From the NCBI RefSeq assembly GCF_030272615.1, contig NC_081415.1:627355240-627419239 (forward strand): 64,000 nt of DNA, read 5' to 3'. Shown here piece after piece: positions 23,851-33,474 of this stretch (within the stretch, counting starts at the first letter, position 1; each line of letters begins with the position of its first letter). Source of the stretch: Cryptomeria japonica (taxonomy: Eukaryota > Streptophyta > Pinopsida > Cupressales > Cupressaceae). A program made the position numbers and the translations under genes. The notes under the pieces were generated by a model, which saw nothing but the letters and a program-made list of their open reading frames with translations, searched no databases and was not told where the DNA came from.

Positions 23851-24855
23851 GAGACTATCAAAACAAACATTGGTACAGAAGAGGTTCCACACAACATATT
23901 CCTAGCTCAATCATTGACAGAGTCCGAAAGGTCAAAATTCATAAGTTTCTTCAAAGAGCGACAAATCAACTTCACCTGGTCATACGCTGATATGCCTGGA
24001 TTGGATCCGAATTTGGTAATGCATCATTTGATAGTCAAACCGGGGGCAAAACCAGTAAAATAGAAATTAAGAAAAATGCATCCACAAGTGGCATTACTAG
24101 TCAAAGCAGAACTTGAGAAGTTATTGGATGTCAGATTCATATGCCCAATCGATTATCCCGAATGGATCTCCAACTTAGTGCCTATCAGTAAACCAGATCG
24201 CAGCATCAAAATTTGCACAGATTTCAGAGACATCAACAAAGCGTGTCCAAAGGATGACTTCCCATTACCAAATATTGACTTGATTGTTGATCTCACAGCA
24301 GGTCATGAAATGTTATCATTGATGGATGGATTCTCTAGTTATAATCAAATAAGGATCGCACCCGAGGATCAACACAAAACATCATTTACTTGTCCGTGGG
24401 GAACTTTCTGCTGGAATGTCATGCCTTTTGGGCTAAAGAATGTAGGTGTGACATATCAAAGAGCCATGACTACTATCTTTCATGATCCCATGCACATAAC
24501 CGTGGAAGATTATGTTGACGACCTCTTGGGCAAATCAATAGACAGAAATACACATTTGGACATACTTTCAGTCGTCTTTGATTGGTTGGAAAAATACAAA
24601 GTAAGATTAAACCCCAAGAAATGTGTCTTTGGAGTAACCTCCGGTAAGCTCCTAGGATTCATTGTATCCAAAAGGGGAATTGAAGCTGATCCAGCAAAAG
24701 TCAAAGCCATCTTGGAGATGCAACCACCAAGAAATATCAGTCAACTTCGATCCTTACAAGGCAGACTCCAGTCCATCCAAAGATTCATAGCACAACTGGC
24801 AGATAAGTGTAATCCTTTTCAGCACCTGCTACATAAAAACATCAAATTCAACTAG
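23851..24855 (+). pseudogene. Reverse transcriptase domain of element A
   Basis: RNA-dependent DNA polymerase. Visible motifs in order: LVPISKPDRSIKICTDFRDI, DFPLPNIDLIVD, FSSYNQIRIAPED, MPFGLKNVGVTYQRAM, the catalytic YVDD at 24511-24522, LNPKKCVFGV and GKLLGFIVSKRGIEADP. The palm and fingers are complete in length. A TAG at 24061 interrupts ahead of KLRKMHPQV, and a TAG at 24853 marks the end. The YVDD box itself is intact. Confidence 0.93.
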
Positions 24856-25308
24856 GATGATAATTATCAATAGGCTTTCCAGACGCTCAAAGATTATCTT
24901 CTAAATCCGCCAATTTTGATGCCACCAGTTCCAGATCAGCCTCTGTTACTATATATATCAGCTACTCCAACAACACTGGGGGAACTCTTAGCACAACAAA
25001 TTGCTGAGGGCAAAGAAAAAGTAGTATACTATATTAGTCGCACATTGGTGGCATACGAGCTAAACTACACACCAATTGAGCGTGCATGTCTCGCCGTGGT
25101 CTTTGCTTCACAGAAATTATGACATTACATGCTTACTCATAAGACTAAGTTAGTTGCAAGGATAGACCCATTGAAATACCTTCTCAATAAAGCAACACTT
25201 ACTGGGCGACTGGCCAAATGGGTAATGATCCTGAGTGAATTTGACATTGAGTATGTGGATAGAAAAGCAATAAAAGGACAAGCCATCGCAGATTAATTAG
25301 CAGATGCT
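24856..25308 (+). pseudogene. First (native gypsy) RNase H / connection of element A
   Basis: The sequence resembles the gypsy RNase H: FQTLKDYLLNPPILMPP, VVYYISRTL, YTPIERACLAVVFA, GRLAKWVMILSEFDIEY, GQAIAD. The position that normally reads L-D-A-S reads LYISATPT, so the first catalytic Asp is missing. This fits the known degeneration of the native RNase H in Tat elements that gained a second one. Stops: TAG 24871, TGA 25120, TAA 25294. Confidence 0.82.
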
Positions 25309-25790
25309 CCCATGATAGATGATGTTCCGCTAAGTTCAAAATTTCCAGATGAATCCATTTTGGCAATGTCACATGCAAAGCCATGGCAACTGTACTTCGA
25401 CGGCTCCTACACACAGCATGGGGTAGGAGCTAGCATCCTCTTTATAACTCCTCAAGGAGATTCTATACCAAAATCATACCGCTTATCATTTCTTTGCAAT
25501 AACAATATAGCGGAATATGAGGCGTTAACAACAGAATTACGAATTGCAGTTCAATGGAAGATCCAGGAACTTCATGTTTTTGGGGACTCCCAACTTGTCA
25601 TCCGTCAAGCAACTGATGATTACCAAACAAAAGATGAAAAATTAATGCCTTATAAACAAATGGTGGATGACCTAAAACAACACTTTACAAAGATAGACTT
25701 TGAGCAGATACCAAGAGAGCAGAATCGCACTGCAGATGCCATGGCTACAATTGCTTCCCTGATTGATTTACCTCCAAAGGAGACCCGCTA
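25309..25790 (+). pseudogene. Second, archaeal-type RNase H (aRNH) of element A
   Basis: The four acidic catalytic residues are visible: YFDGSYTQHGVGAS (Asp at 25399), NNNIAEYEALTTEL (Glu at 25513), VFGDSQLVIRQ (Asp at 25584) and RTADAMATIASL (Asp at 25735). This domain, placed between the native RNase H and integrase, is the hallmark of the Tat lineage and would degrade template RNA during reverse transcription. There is no stop inside the domain. B carries the same domain fragment at 34837-35061. Confidence 0.88.
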
Positions 25791-27140
25791 TGAGTTCTTG
25801 GTGGATAACCTTTTGGTCCCTTCATATGAGATCATGCCTACTGAGACGATATACGTTGTCGGTCCTGAATCCCAGTTATATGGTTCCATTTTCACATACC
25901 TACGTGACAATACTTTACCTCCTGATTTATCAAATAACCAACGTCGCACTTTCATTCGCCAATCCCCTCGATATGTCATTTTAGCTGATATCCTATACCG
26001 ACGAGGTCTAGATGGTACTCTTCTTAGATGTTTAGAAAGTGACGAAGCTCAGATTGCGTTACGGGAAGTGCATGAAGGGATATGTGGTCCACATGCTAGT
26101 GGTCCTACCTTGGCTAAGAAACTCATCAAGACTGGATATTACTGGTCCAATATGGAGAAAGACTCATATCAGTTTGTCAAGAAATGTAAGCAATGTCAAA
26201 TTCATGGAGACTTCATATATGCACCAGCACAAGAACTTCAACCAATTGCATCTCCTTGGCCTTTTTGTCAGTGGGGACTCGATCTCATAGGCAAGACTCA
26301 CCCTCCTTCTTCCAATGGTCATAAATTCATTTTCACTGCCACAAAGTATTTTACAAAATGGATTGAAGCCGTGCCTCTCACACAAGTTATTGGAAAATAG
26401 ATTGCTACATTCATCCTCAACTATATCATTTGCCGATATGGCATTCCTGTTTCCATTATCACTGATAGCGGGCGTCCCTTCAAAAATCAAGATGTTCGTG
26501 AACTTTGTGACTGCTTCCATATTTCCCATCGTTTCTCCACACCATACTACCCCCAAGGTAATGGCCAAGCTGAGGCATCTAATAAAACAATCTTGAAAAT
26601 CCTAAAGAAGACAGTCGACGATGCTGGTCGTAATTGGCATATCCAACTTAATCCTGCACTTTGGGCCTACCGCACAAGTGTCTGCACACCTACAAGAGCT
26701 ACACCCTATTCACTTGTCTATGGAACAAAAGCCATCTTGCCTATTGAGGTTGAGCTACCCTCTTTACGAGTTTCTTTGCAAAATATCATCAGTGATGAAG
26801 ACTATAGGGTCTCTCGCTTACAAGAGCTGGAACTATTGGATGAACGAAGACAAACTGCTTTTAATCATCTCAAAGCTTACCAACAACGAATGAGTCACAG
26901 CTACAATCATAAGGTCAAGCCTCGTACATTTGCGGTAGGGGACTTAGTTCTTAGAGAAAATCCTAAAAATCAGCAAGACAAAGAGACAGAGAGAAGAAGG
27001 ACAAGTTCGAACCAAACTAGCTTGGTCCCTACATTATTACAGTAGCATATGGATCTGGTGCATATCAGCTCTCAACTACAGAAGGTGAACCTTTGGAGGA
27101 TCCTATCAACAGCATGCACCTTCGTAGGTTTTACACATAG
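25791..27140 (+). pseudogene. Integrase of element A
   Basis: DNA integrase with an HHCC zinc region (VHEGICGPHASG, KKCKQCQIHGD; about 26065-26210). Catalytic Asp codons are at 26281 (GLDLIG) and 26464 (IITDSGRPF), and Glu at 26572 (GNGQAEASNK), 35 residues after the second Asp. The C-terminal GPY/F-type module is FEPN-stop-LGPYIIT, ending HLRRFYT and TAG at 27138. Damage: TAG 26398, a one-base shift in the A/G-rich tract near 26985, TAG 27018 (Trp codon). No chromodomain seen. Confidence 0.9.
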
Positions 27141-28820
27141 CTCTTCAGAGTATCCTAATTCAAAAAATACAAAAAAATCAAAAATACACAAAATACACAA
27201 AAAAAATCATAAAACAAAAAAATCGTTACTTGGTGAAAACCTGGCAAACAGGCGCCTTGTGACACAAAAGACATTGAAAAATCGAAAAAAGTAAAGAGAA
27301 ATAATTTCGTCCAACGGTGAAAACCACTTCGGTGGCGCCCTAGGCAAGTACCATGGTGAAAATTGGGTCACCAGCACCATGCGTAGAGACATTGCTCCTC
27401 CCTTCTTCAGGATTCTCTTTCATCCTTTCACTTTGCACACACTCACAACCTATTCGTTCATAATAAACTTACCCATTCCCATCATGGCTTGTTATTGATC
27501 TACCCAAGATTGGTTAGGGATTCATAATAAACCTCCCTTTTCATCCATAATAAATCAGATCCTATCTGTGGCTAAGGCAAAATCCTACGTCTAGTAATGG
27601 GTGTGGAACTAAGAACATCACATGTTTCAAGGAGTACAGTTTCTTCCAGCTTCCTTCAGTCTATCCGCGCATAATCCACAATAAAGAAAAATTTGCATCA
27701 TAGATCCACAATAAAGTTTCATCTTCTCCACAATAAAGTATCAGTTTCATGGATTCAGTCAGTTTTAGATGAGACACAGTAGTAACAATGGGCTTCAACA
27801 AATCAAATCTTTCAACAGACTCGGACAACATATGGTTCAGTGCTATCTATCCTTTCTGTGAAAGTAAACATTGTGACCACAATCAAACAAGACTTATACA
27901 AGTGACAAGAGACACTAAATTTGAGGACTACAGTGGATGTTGGTGTCGAGTCTTGGTTTTTTTTTGATTTTATCTTTTGGTGACATATCTTTTAGCTTTT
28001 CCAGGATGTCTCTGACTAGAGATTCTATCTCCAGGATGTCTTTGACTAGAAAGGCGAGGATGGGGTATTGTCTCCTATTTGTATTTGTTGTCTGTGGATT
28101 GTCTCTTAGTAATGCTATGACTTGTCCAAGGATATGAGGACACTGTGAGTCTAGTATGAACTGGGGCATTCTTTGTTTGTGACTGTCTTATCTCCATGCA
28201 AACAAGTACAATGACTTTCTGGGTTGAAGATATGCCTCGATTGTCATAGCCTACTTGCCATAATAAAGCTCAATGATGATAACGCACAAGAAGCTCTTTC
28301 GCTTGCATATCTTCTATCTTCCATCCCCCTTTCTTGATTGACTTCCATCGTCCTTCTCAAGTCCGTGTAGCCTACTATCACATGACTGAGTATAATGACA
28401 CACCAAAAATATTTGCATTTCATGTAGTTGCACCTGCATTATCACATGTTAGCATTTCATACATACATATAGATATCACAACTGCATCGCATCCTGCACA
28501 CAACACCTGTCAGCACAATTTACATTTGCATTACATACATTCACATTTGCATCATGCATACACATATAAAACATAAAAGAACAAATATTGCATTACATCA
28601 TATAAATATTTGCATCCATAGCATAAAGCAAACATCACATAAGAGCATCTAATCATATAGGTACACATGCATATAGCTGCCGCAAAGATGAATCATCTCA
28701 TATATATAATCATAAAGTGTCATGATATAATGATGTAAAAATAATATGGCTACAAAAGCACCCGTAGGTGTCTACAATACAAAAATGATACAATACTGAT
28801 ACATAGGGAGCCCTCTATGG
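27141..28820. other. Linker of element A between integrase and the antisense gene
   Basis: No gene. It begins with an A-rich AAAATACACAAAA tract (27160-27300), then GGTGAAAACC/GGCGCC phrases. A run of CATAATAAAC and CCACAATAAAG phrases lies between 27455 and 27745. Then comes a CATTTGCAT/ACATACA-rich stretch (28430-28740). The antisense transcript would terminate here; no obvious terminator was seen. Confidence 0.6.
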
Positions 28821-30264
28821 CTATGATGAACTCCCTCCCTCAGAGCCGCCTGGCCTCAATGGAATCTGAGCCCCTGAAGGACCCGCCCCAGGATCATCCC
28901 ACCTATCCCCTCTATCTGGTGGTGGTGGAGGACCCATAACCCCACCACTCGATGCCTATCTCCTCTGGCTCCCTCCCGTAGCTGTCGCTGTATGCGACGG
29001 TCTATGGAAGCTCCTCGCCCGCTGATCTGCTGGCACTGCACCATAATAGAGATCTCGCCAGTAGGCAATCTCCTCCCCTGCTCGCAGGACATAAGCATAT
29101 CCTGCCCCTGTGTCCTCCGCTGCCTGTCTCCCGACCCTCAGTGCTATCTCAGTCTCTGTATAACGCTAAATAGCCTGATCACGCTCCTGCTCAGTATCTC
29201 TGAACCTCCTCCTGAGCTGATCCCTCTCCCTCTCCAACTCCTGGATCTCATCTGCCTGGCCCTAGCAGATCTCTCTCAACTCTATCAGCTCATCCTCCTC
29301 TGCGTCAACCCCCTCCGCCTCTGCCTGTGGCTCCCCCTGTATGGGTGCCTGCCCCTGTGCCTGTACCTGTACGAGTACCTATCCTTGTATCTATCCCTGT
29401 CCCTGTCCCTGTACCTGTACCTATCTGGGACCCTGTGCTGCTGGCATCTGTAGCGGCAATCCACCGCAACCCCTCACCACCCGAGCCTGTCTCTCCTTTC
29501 CACCCTCCCTCCAAGGTGCAACCCTCCTCTCTCCAACTGCTCCCCTCCTCCTCCGTCGGCCTCTGCCCCCATCACCTCCACCTCCAACATCATCATCATC
29601 CCCACCCCCATCTCCATCCAATGGCTCTCCTGGATCCGTCAAGCATGGGAAGGGATGCTCTACCTAGTATGCTATGTACTCAGCATCCATGCCGACATCC
29701 TCAATCTCTGGCCACATGTCCCAGGGTAGGGGCATCATCTCTACTAGCTGTGTAACTGCCTGATCATATGACAGCAAGGGCCCAAACTGTGCCTGATCTC
29801 TGATAGTCCGTGCATACATGCCTGAGCCCCGTGGCATCCTCTGAATCCTGCCAAACTGTCGGCCAACCCTGTCCACTAACTGCCTCTCTAGCACATAGGG
29901 TGTCTGTCCAATCAGATACCTACTCTGAAAGGTGTAGGGAAGCTCAATTGCATCGTCCTCCCACTGCTCGCATCCCAGATATGGCCTCCATATGACCACA
30001 TCAATATCATCTATCACTCGCCGCCAATGCTCTAACTTGCCAATCTGTGGCTGCGACGTGATCATATCATACAAGTGCACAAAAGCTGCATCCATGTCCC
30101 CTGCCTCTGAAGTGTATCGGCCTCGTCACTAGCAGATGTTCATAAGCCCATACCTGCAACAATGTTACCCCACAGCCCAATCCCACTGATCCATGGTATA
30201 CGAACTGATGCAGCTCATAGTAGAGGTGTGCTAGCACACACGGTCCCCGAGCATATCTGGTGTG

Positions 30265-30762
30265 CTATGTCACCAGTGTCTCCAGTGCTCCTCCCCAACC
30301 CACACCCAACCCCCGTGTCGCCCTATCTGGATACAGGAACCCACTGATCGCTCCACCTACCACTGCTGACAACGCTAGCCCTGTGGCTGTCATAGTGTCC
30401 CATGCCACATGTCCTGCCCTCATCTCCAGTCCTAGGTCCTGGAATACTCGTCTCAGGGCCTCCCTGTCTCCATCTTGATCGTATGGGATCAGCTCCCCAT
30501 CGATTGGTATCCTTAGTATCCTATATACATCCTCAAGGGTGACTGTCATCTCACCCATCAACAAATGAAAAGTACAGGTCTCAAAGTGCCATCTCTCCGC
30601 CAGTGCAGTCAACAGTCCCATGTTCGCCCGAAACTCAGGCACATATAGAACATGTCTCAGTCCCATCTCCTCAATAGCTGCTTGGTCCTCAAAGGTCAGC
30701 TTAGGCCACAACCTCTGAGTAGACGGGAATCTCTCCTGTGACTCCAGCATCGGCAAATACTC
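30265..30762 (-). other. PMD core of the element A antisense gene
   Basis: This longest uninterrupted part contains the family signature: a W followed by ET, TFHL, GEMT, TLEDV and an IPIDG-type turn. It starts at the splice acceptor (GAG TAT TTG CCG ATG). The equivalent segments are 13242-13560 in B and 56200-56480 in C. Confidence 0.85.
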
Positions 30763-30804
30763 CTGCAGTCAAGCAAATCACTAATGTCAATCATAGTGGC
30801 ATTC

Positions 30805-31125
30805 CCTGTTTATCACAAAATGCTACTTTTTATCTAAATGCATATGGCTATCTATCCTAGTAGTACTCCCTATTCATCACAAAGTACTACGTGTGTGACA
30901 CTCACTGTTCATCACAACGTGTTACTCACATTCGCACTCACTGTTCATCACAAAGTGCTGCTCATTTCTTAGTACTCCCTGTTCATCACAAAGTACTCTA
31001 TCTTGGTACTCACTATTCATCACAAAGTGCCTTGATCTATCCTAGTCTTCCTAGAGGACCTGCTTGAGTGTATCCTCTCAGCAACTTATCCAATTGATAG
31101 CGTATGTTCATCACAGAACTGCTGA
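30805..31125. repeat. ~36-bp array with core TTCATCACAAAGT in the antisense intron
   Basis: ATCACAAA-type cores lie at 30812, 30876, 30911, 30947, 30985, 31019 and 31110. The central ones are 34-38 bp apart and are flanked by GTACTC and AGTACT, which make short inverted repeats. Not seen in the introns of B or C. Confidence 0.75.
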
Positions 31126-31148
31126 TTTGACCTAGAAGACAAAACTTC

Positions 31149-31418
31149 ACACAAACGCGCTTACCTGACATAAACGCACTTAAAGACTGCATAGACGCGC
31201 TTGAAAAACACAGACGTGCCTAACAAACACAGACATGCCTATGCTCTGCACAGACGCACCTGGGCGACATAGACGTGCCTTCTTGGCACAAATGTGACTG
31301 ACCATCACAAACGCGGCCGCATTTGACACAAATGCGGGTTCAAACGCAGATGCGCCTGGCACAAACACAGACGCGCCTCGTGAGCACAGACGCGCCTGGC
31401 ACCAACGCAGACGCGCCT
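31149..31418 (-). repeat. Antisense-intron array: GCGTCTGTG cores every 19-21 nt
   Basis: On the plus strand fourteen CACAGACGCG-type cores start at 31149, 31168, 31189, 31208, 31227, 31248, 31267, 31286, 31305, 31326, 31344, 31365, 31384 and 31405. Intervals are 18-21 nt. Read on the gene's strand the core is CGCGTCTGTG, identical to the two leader arrays of this element. Confidence 0.9.
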
Positions 31419-31684
31419 GGACATTTTTGGATATTTTTTGGACCCTAATCTAAGCACATTTATTGCTCTACCTACCATGCATTAATGACAAAATTAAATG
31501 CGTCAAAGTACGAGGAGGTTTGGTGGTACTTACCGGCTCTTTTGCCTCTGCTGGCCTCTGAAATCGACGAACGCGGTCGAATCTATGGATGAAAGCCATC
31601 ACTGTTGACTGTTGCTGCTCTATTTTCGCTCTACAATCTCCTCTCATGGATGTGTAGATGACAATGAGGATGTATTTTCCCTCG

Positions 31685-31855
31685 TGGTCTATCTTATAGC
31701 CTACCCTAGCCCTAGCCCTCGCCTCCTGAGTCAGTCTTCATTATCCCGTGACTCTGTCACTTTATCCGGTCAGTCCATTCTTGCCTTTCTTTCTTATCGA
31801 GAGATTGTCTGCAATCTTTTCAGACATTTTCATCCAATCTCTCGAGGGGGCATAT
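31685..31855 (-). promoter_or_regulatory. Putative promoter of the element A antisense gene
   Basis: On the minus strand GCTATAAGATAG (about 31689-31700) lies roughly 95 bp before the exon 1 ATG. ATGCCCCCTCGAG (31841-31853) is upstream of it. Both have counterparts in B and C at similar distances from the PPT. Activity is inferred from position and conservation. Confidence 0.55.
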
Positions 31856-31930
31856 CATTCCCATCCTGGGGCAACTCTGTATCAGTTCATCTTATCTTCT
31901 TTGAAACAACGCAACAAGCCGCATTGTCTC

Positions 31931-31944
31931 AAAGAGGGGCAAAA
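31931..31944 (+). other. Polypurine tract of element A
   Basis: AAAGAGGGGCAAAA abuts the 3' LTR start TGTAGACACCC. It is the plus-strand DNA primer site. Confidence 0.9.
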
Positions 31945-32714
31945 TGTAGACACCCAAAATTGTCCAGTCTAATTAATTATCTAAGCTTAATTCTTCTATT
32001 AATTAAATAAATCTTTATTTATTTAATTAATTCATTTATCCTCTTCTAGCCTTATTTCTCATTTAAATAAATACATTTATTTATTTAAATTATCCTTTTC
32101 CTAAATTAAATAAGATAATCTTATTTATTTAATTATCCCACTTCTTCTATTAATTAAATGAATCTTTATTTATTTAATTAATTCATTAGCTTTTTCTACC
32201 CATGACACATGTCATTCATCTCTTAATTCATACACTACCTACCCCTTTCATTATTTTATTATTTCTTTTACCTACCCTCTAATCATAGCCGACCTCCTTT
32301 TACACCTCTCAATATTATCCCTCCATTTCATATAGTGTCTTCTATATAAGGAGATGCTTCCTTCATTATCAAACCCTAATGATTCATCTTAATGATACAT
32401 TCTAAGGAATCTTATACACTGGACTACACTACGATCCTACTTGTAACCACATTCCGTTCTTTGTTGAGCTCTTGTGCATGTAAAATCTGAGAGCAAATAT
32501 ATCAAGCAAGATCAATGGAGATAGGAAGAATGGAGATTCAAACCCTATTGGATATGTGATGGTATAATCTTTGTGATTTCATTTGATTTGCATTGTCTTA
32601 GGTAATCTTCATATGTTATGGTGGATCTTTGTTGTTGTTAGGCTAGGGTTTTGTGGTTGAATTCATTTAGCCTTTCAATATCGTTATTATTGTTATCCAT
32701 TTTCACCATATACA
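31945..32714 (+). repeat. 3' LTR of element A
   Basis: 770 bp, nearly identical to 16616-17370. About six substitutions (for example CAATATTATC for CAATCTTATC, GCATGTAAAA for GCATATAAAA), a ~13-bp insertion and a 2-bp difference were noted by eye. Confidence 0.93.
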
Positions 32715-32719
32715 ACCCC

Positions 32720-33474
32720 ATCATAGCTCCTCTAGTCATGGGCATCATCAAGTTGCATAGGGTACATGATCAACAAAATTCATGATATAAACATTGAATC
32801 ATGTGTCGTACATATGTTCTCATGGTCATTAACTGATATAATCATCTTGATGAATGATCATTGATATTCCTTCATTACTTGTTGGTTGAATCTTTATATT
32901 TTGAGTTTCACGATCCAATTGTTACAAATGTCTTGATCTTGGTTACCTTGTTGTTTGTCGTCTGTTTCAAAACCCTAGGTGTTTTCATTTTTTTTTTTTA
33001 AGTTTTTGAATGTTTTTGGATTTTTTGAAGCCTTTAAAGATGCCCTTAGCAAAAGGATTTAGGATTTTGCCCCCAGGGAAACAAACTTTATGATGGTTGA
33101 TCCAAACCATGGTGGGATACAATGCATATATGATTGATTATGATAAATCCAAGACAGTGACTATGATAAGCATGTCAAAGATTGATAATTGTTGATAAGC
33201 TACATATTTCCTGCTAATGGTTCAAAGCAATGGATGTGGAAGATGAAATGAATATGCGAGGGCAGATGGATGCAAATAGAATGGATAGATGAGCTAGGAT
33301 GGATAAATGGGCAAAGTGATCTCATAGATGGAGGAACCCACTTTCAGATAGCGCATGTTCACCAGGTTTTCACCACCTAAATTTATTGCATTTTTTTCAT
33401 ATTTGATTTTTTTTTAAAATTGTTTTCCGTGTTTTACACTACTTTTTTTGGTATTTTGCTTTTTATGCTTTTAA
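32720..33474. other. Linker of element B, right part
   Basis: It continues the B linker after the nested element. CATCATAGCTCCTCTAGTCAT matches element C near 60358. A single TTTTTGAATGTTTTTGGATTTTTTGAA unit near 33000 is the unexpanded counterpart of the 59-bp array in C. No gene. Confidence 0.7.

Larger units (their letters stand above)
30763..31533 (-). other. Intron 1 of the element A antisense gene
   Basis: GT donor (GTAAGT, 31528-31533) and AG acceptor (30763-30764). Homologous introns exist in B (12531-13241) and C (55797-56199). It contains two repeat arrays and no coding sequence. Confidence 0.75.
28821..31599 (-). pseudogene. Antisense, spliced PMD gene of element A
   Basis: Exon 1 (31534-31599) encodes MAFIHRFDRVRRFQRP and six more residues, with donor CCG|GTAAGT. 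The acceptor GACTGCAG|GAG is at 30763, and the junction is in phase 0. The intron is 771 nt. Exon 2 carries the PMD: GLLTALAERWHFETCTFHLL, MGEMTVTLEDVYRILRIPID, then HTRYARGPCVLAHLYYELHQ and RYLIGQTPYVLERQ. Next come a Gly/Asp-rich linker, a coiled coil (EIQELERERDQLRRRFRDTE), AYWRDLYYGAVPADQRARS and the tail SSGGVMGPP...GAGPSG, ending TAG at 28821. Damage: five in-frame TAGs (near 30262, 29661, 29265, 29167, 28955) and a frameshift near 30100. The gene runs opposite to gag-pol and sits just inside the 3' LTR. Function unknown; the PMD family is nuclear. Confidence 0.85.
16616..32714 (+). mobile_element. Element A: full-length 16.1-kb Tat-like Ty3/gypsy retrotransposon
   Basis: The element has two near-identical LTRs (16616-17370, 31945-32714), PBS, leader, gag, protease, G-patch segment, RT, RNase H, a second archaeal-type RNase H, integrase, an antisense PMD gene and a PPT. 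The second RNase H before integrase and extra ORFs downstream of integrase are known traits of the Tat lineage. Gag-pol is one frame once four indels are discounted, but carries 14 in-frame stops, so it is non-autonomous as it stands. The LTRs differ by about six substitutions and two small indels by eye, so insertion was recent. It sits inside element B in the opposite orientation. Confidence 0.9.

Noticed and set aside
29305-29755. Open frames rich in Pro/Val/Cys or Gly/Thr on both strands
   Set aside because: They are other-frame shadows of the Gly/Asp-rich linker of the antisense PMD gene, where codon repetition keeps all frames open.
17481-31418. 20-nt arrays as CRISPR-like or satellite DNA
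   Set aside because: The core is short, the spacers are not fixed length-unique inserts, the genome is eukaryotic, and the arrays are confined to leader and intron positions of retroelements.
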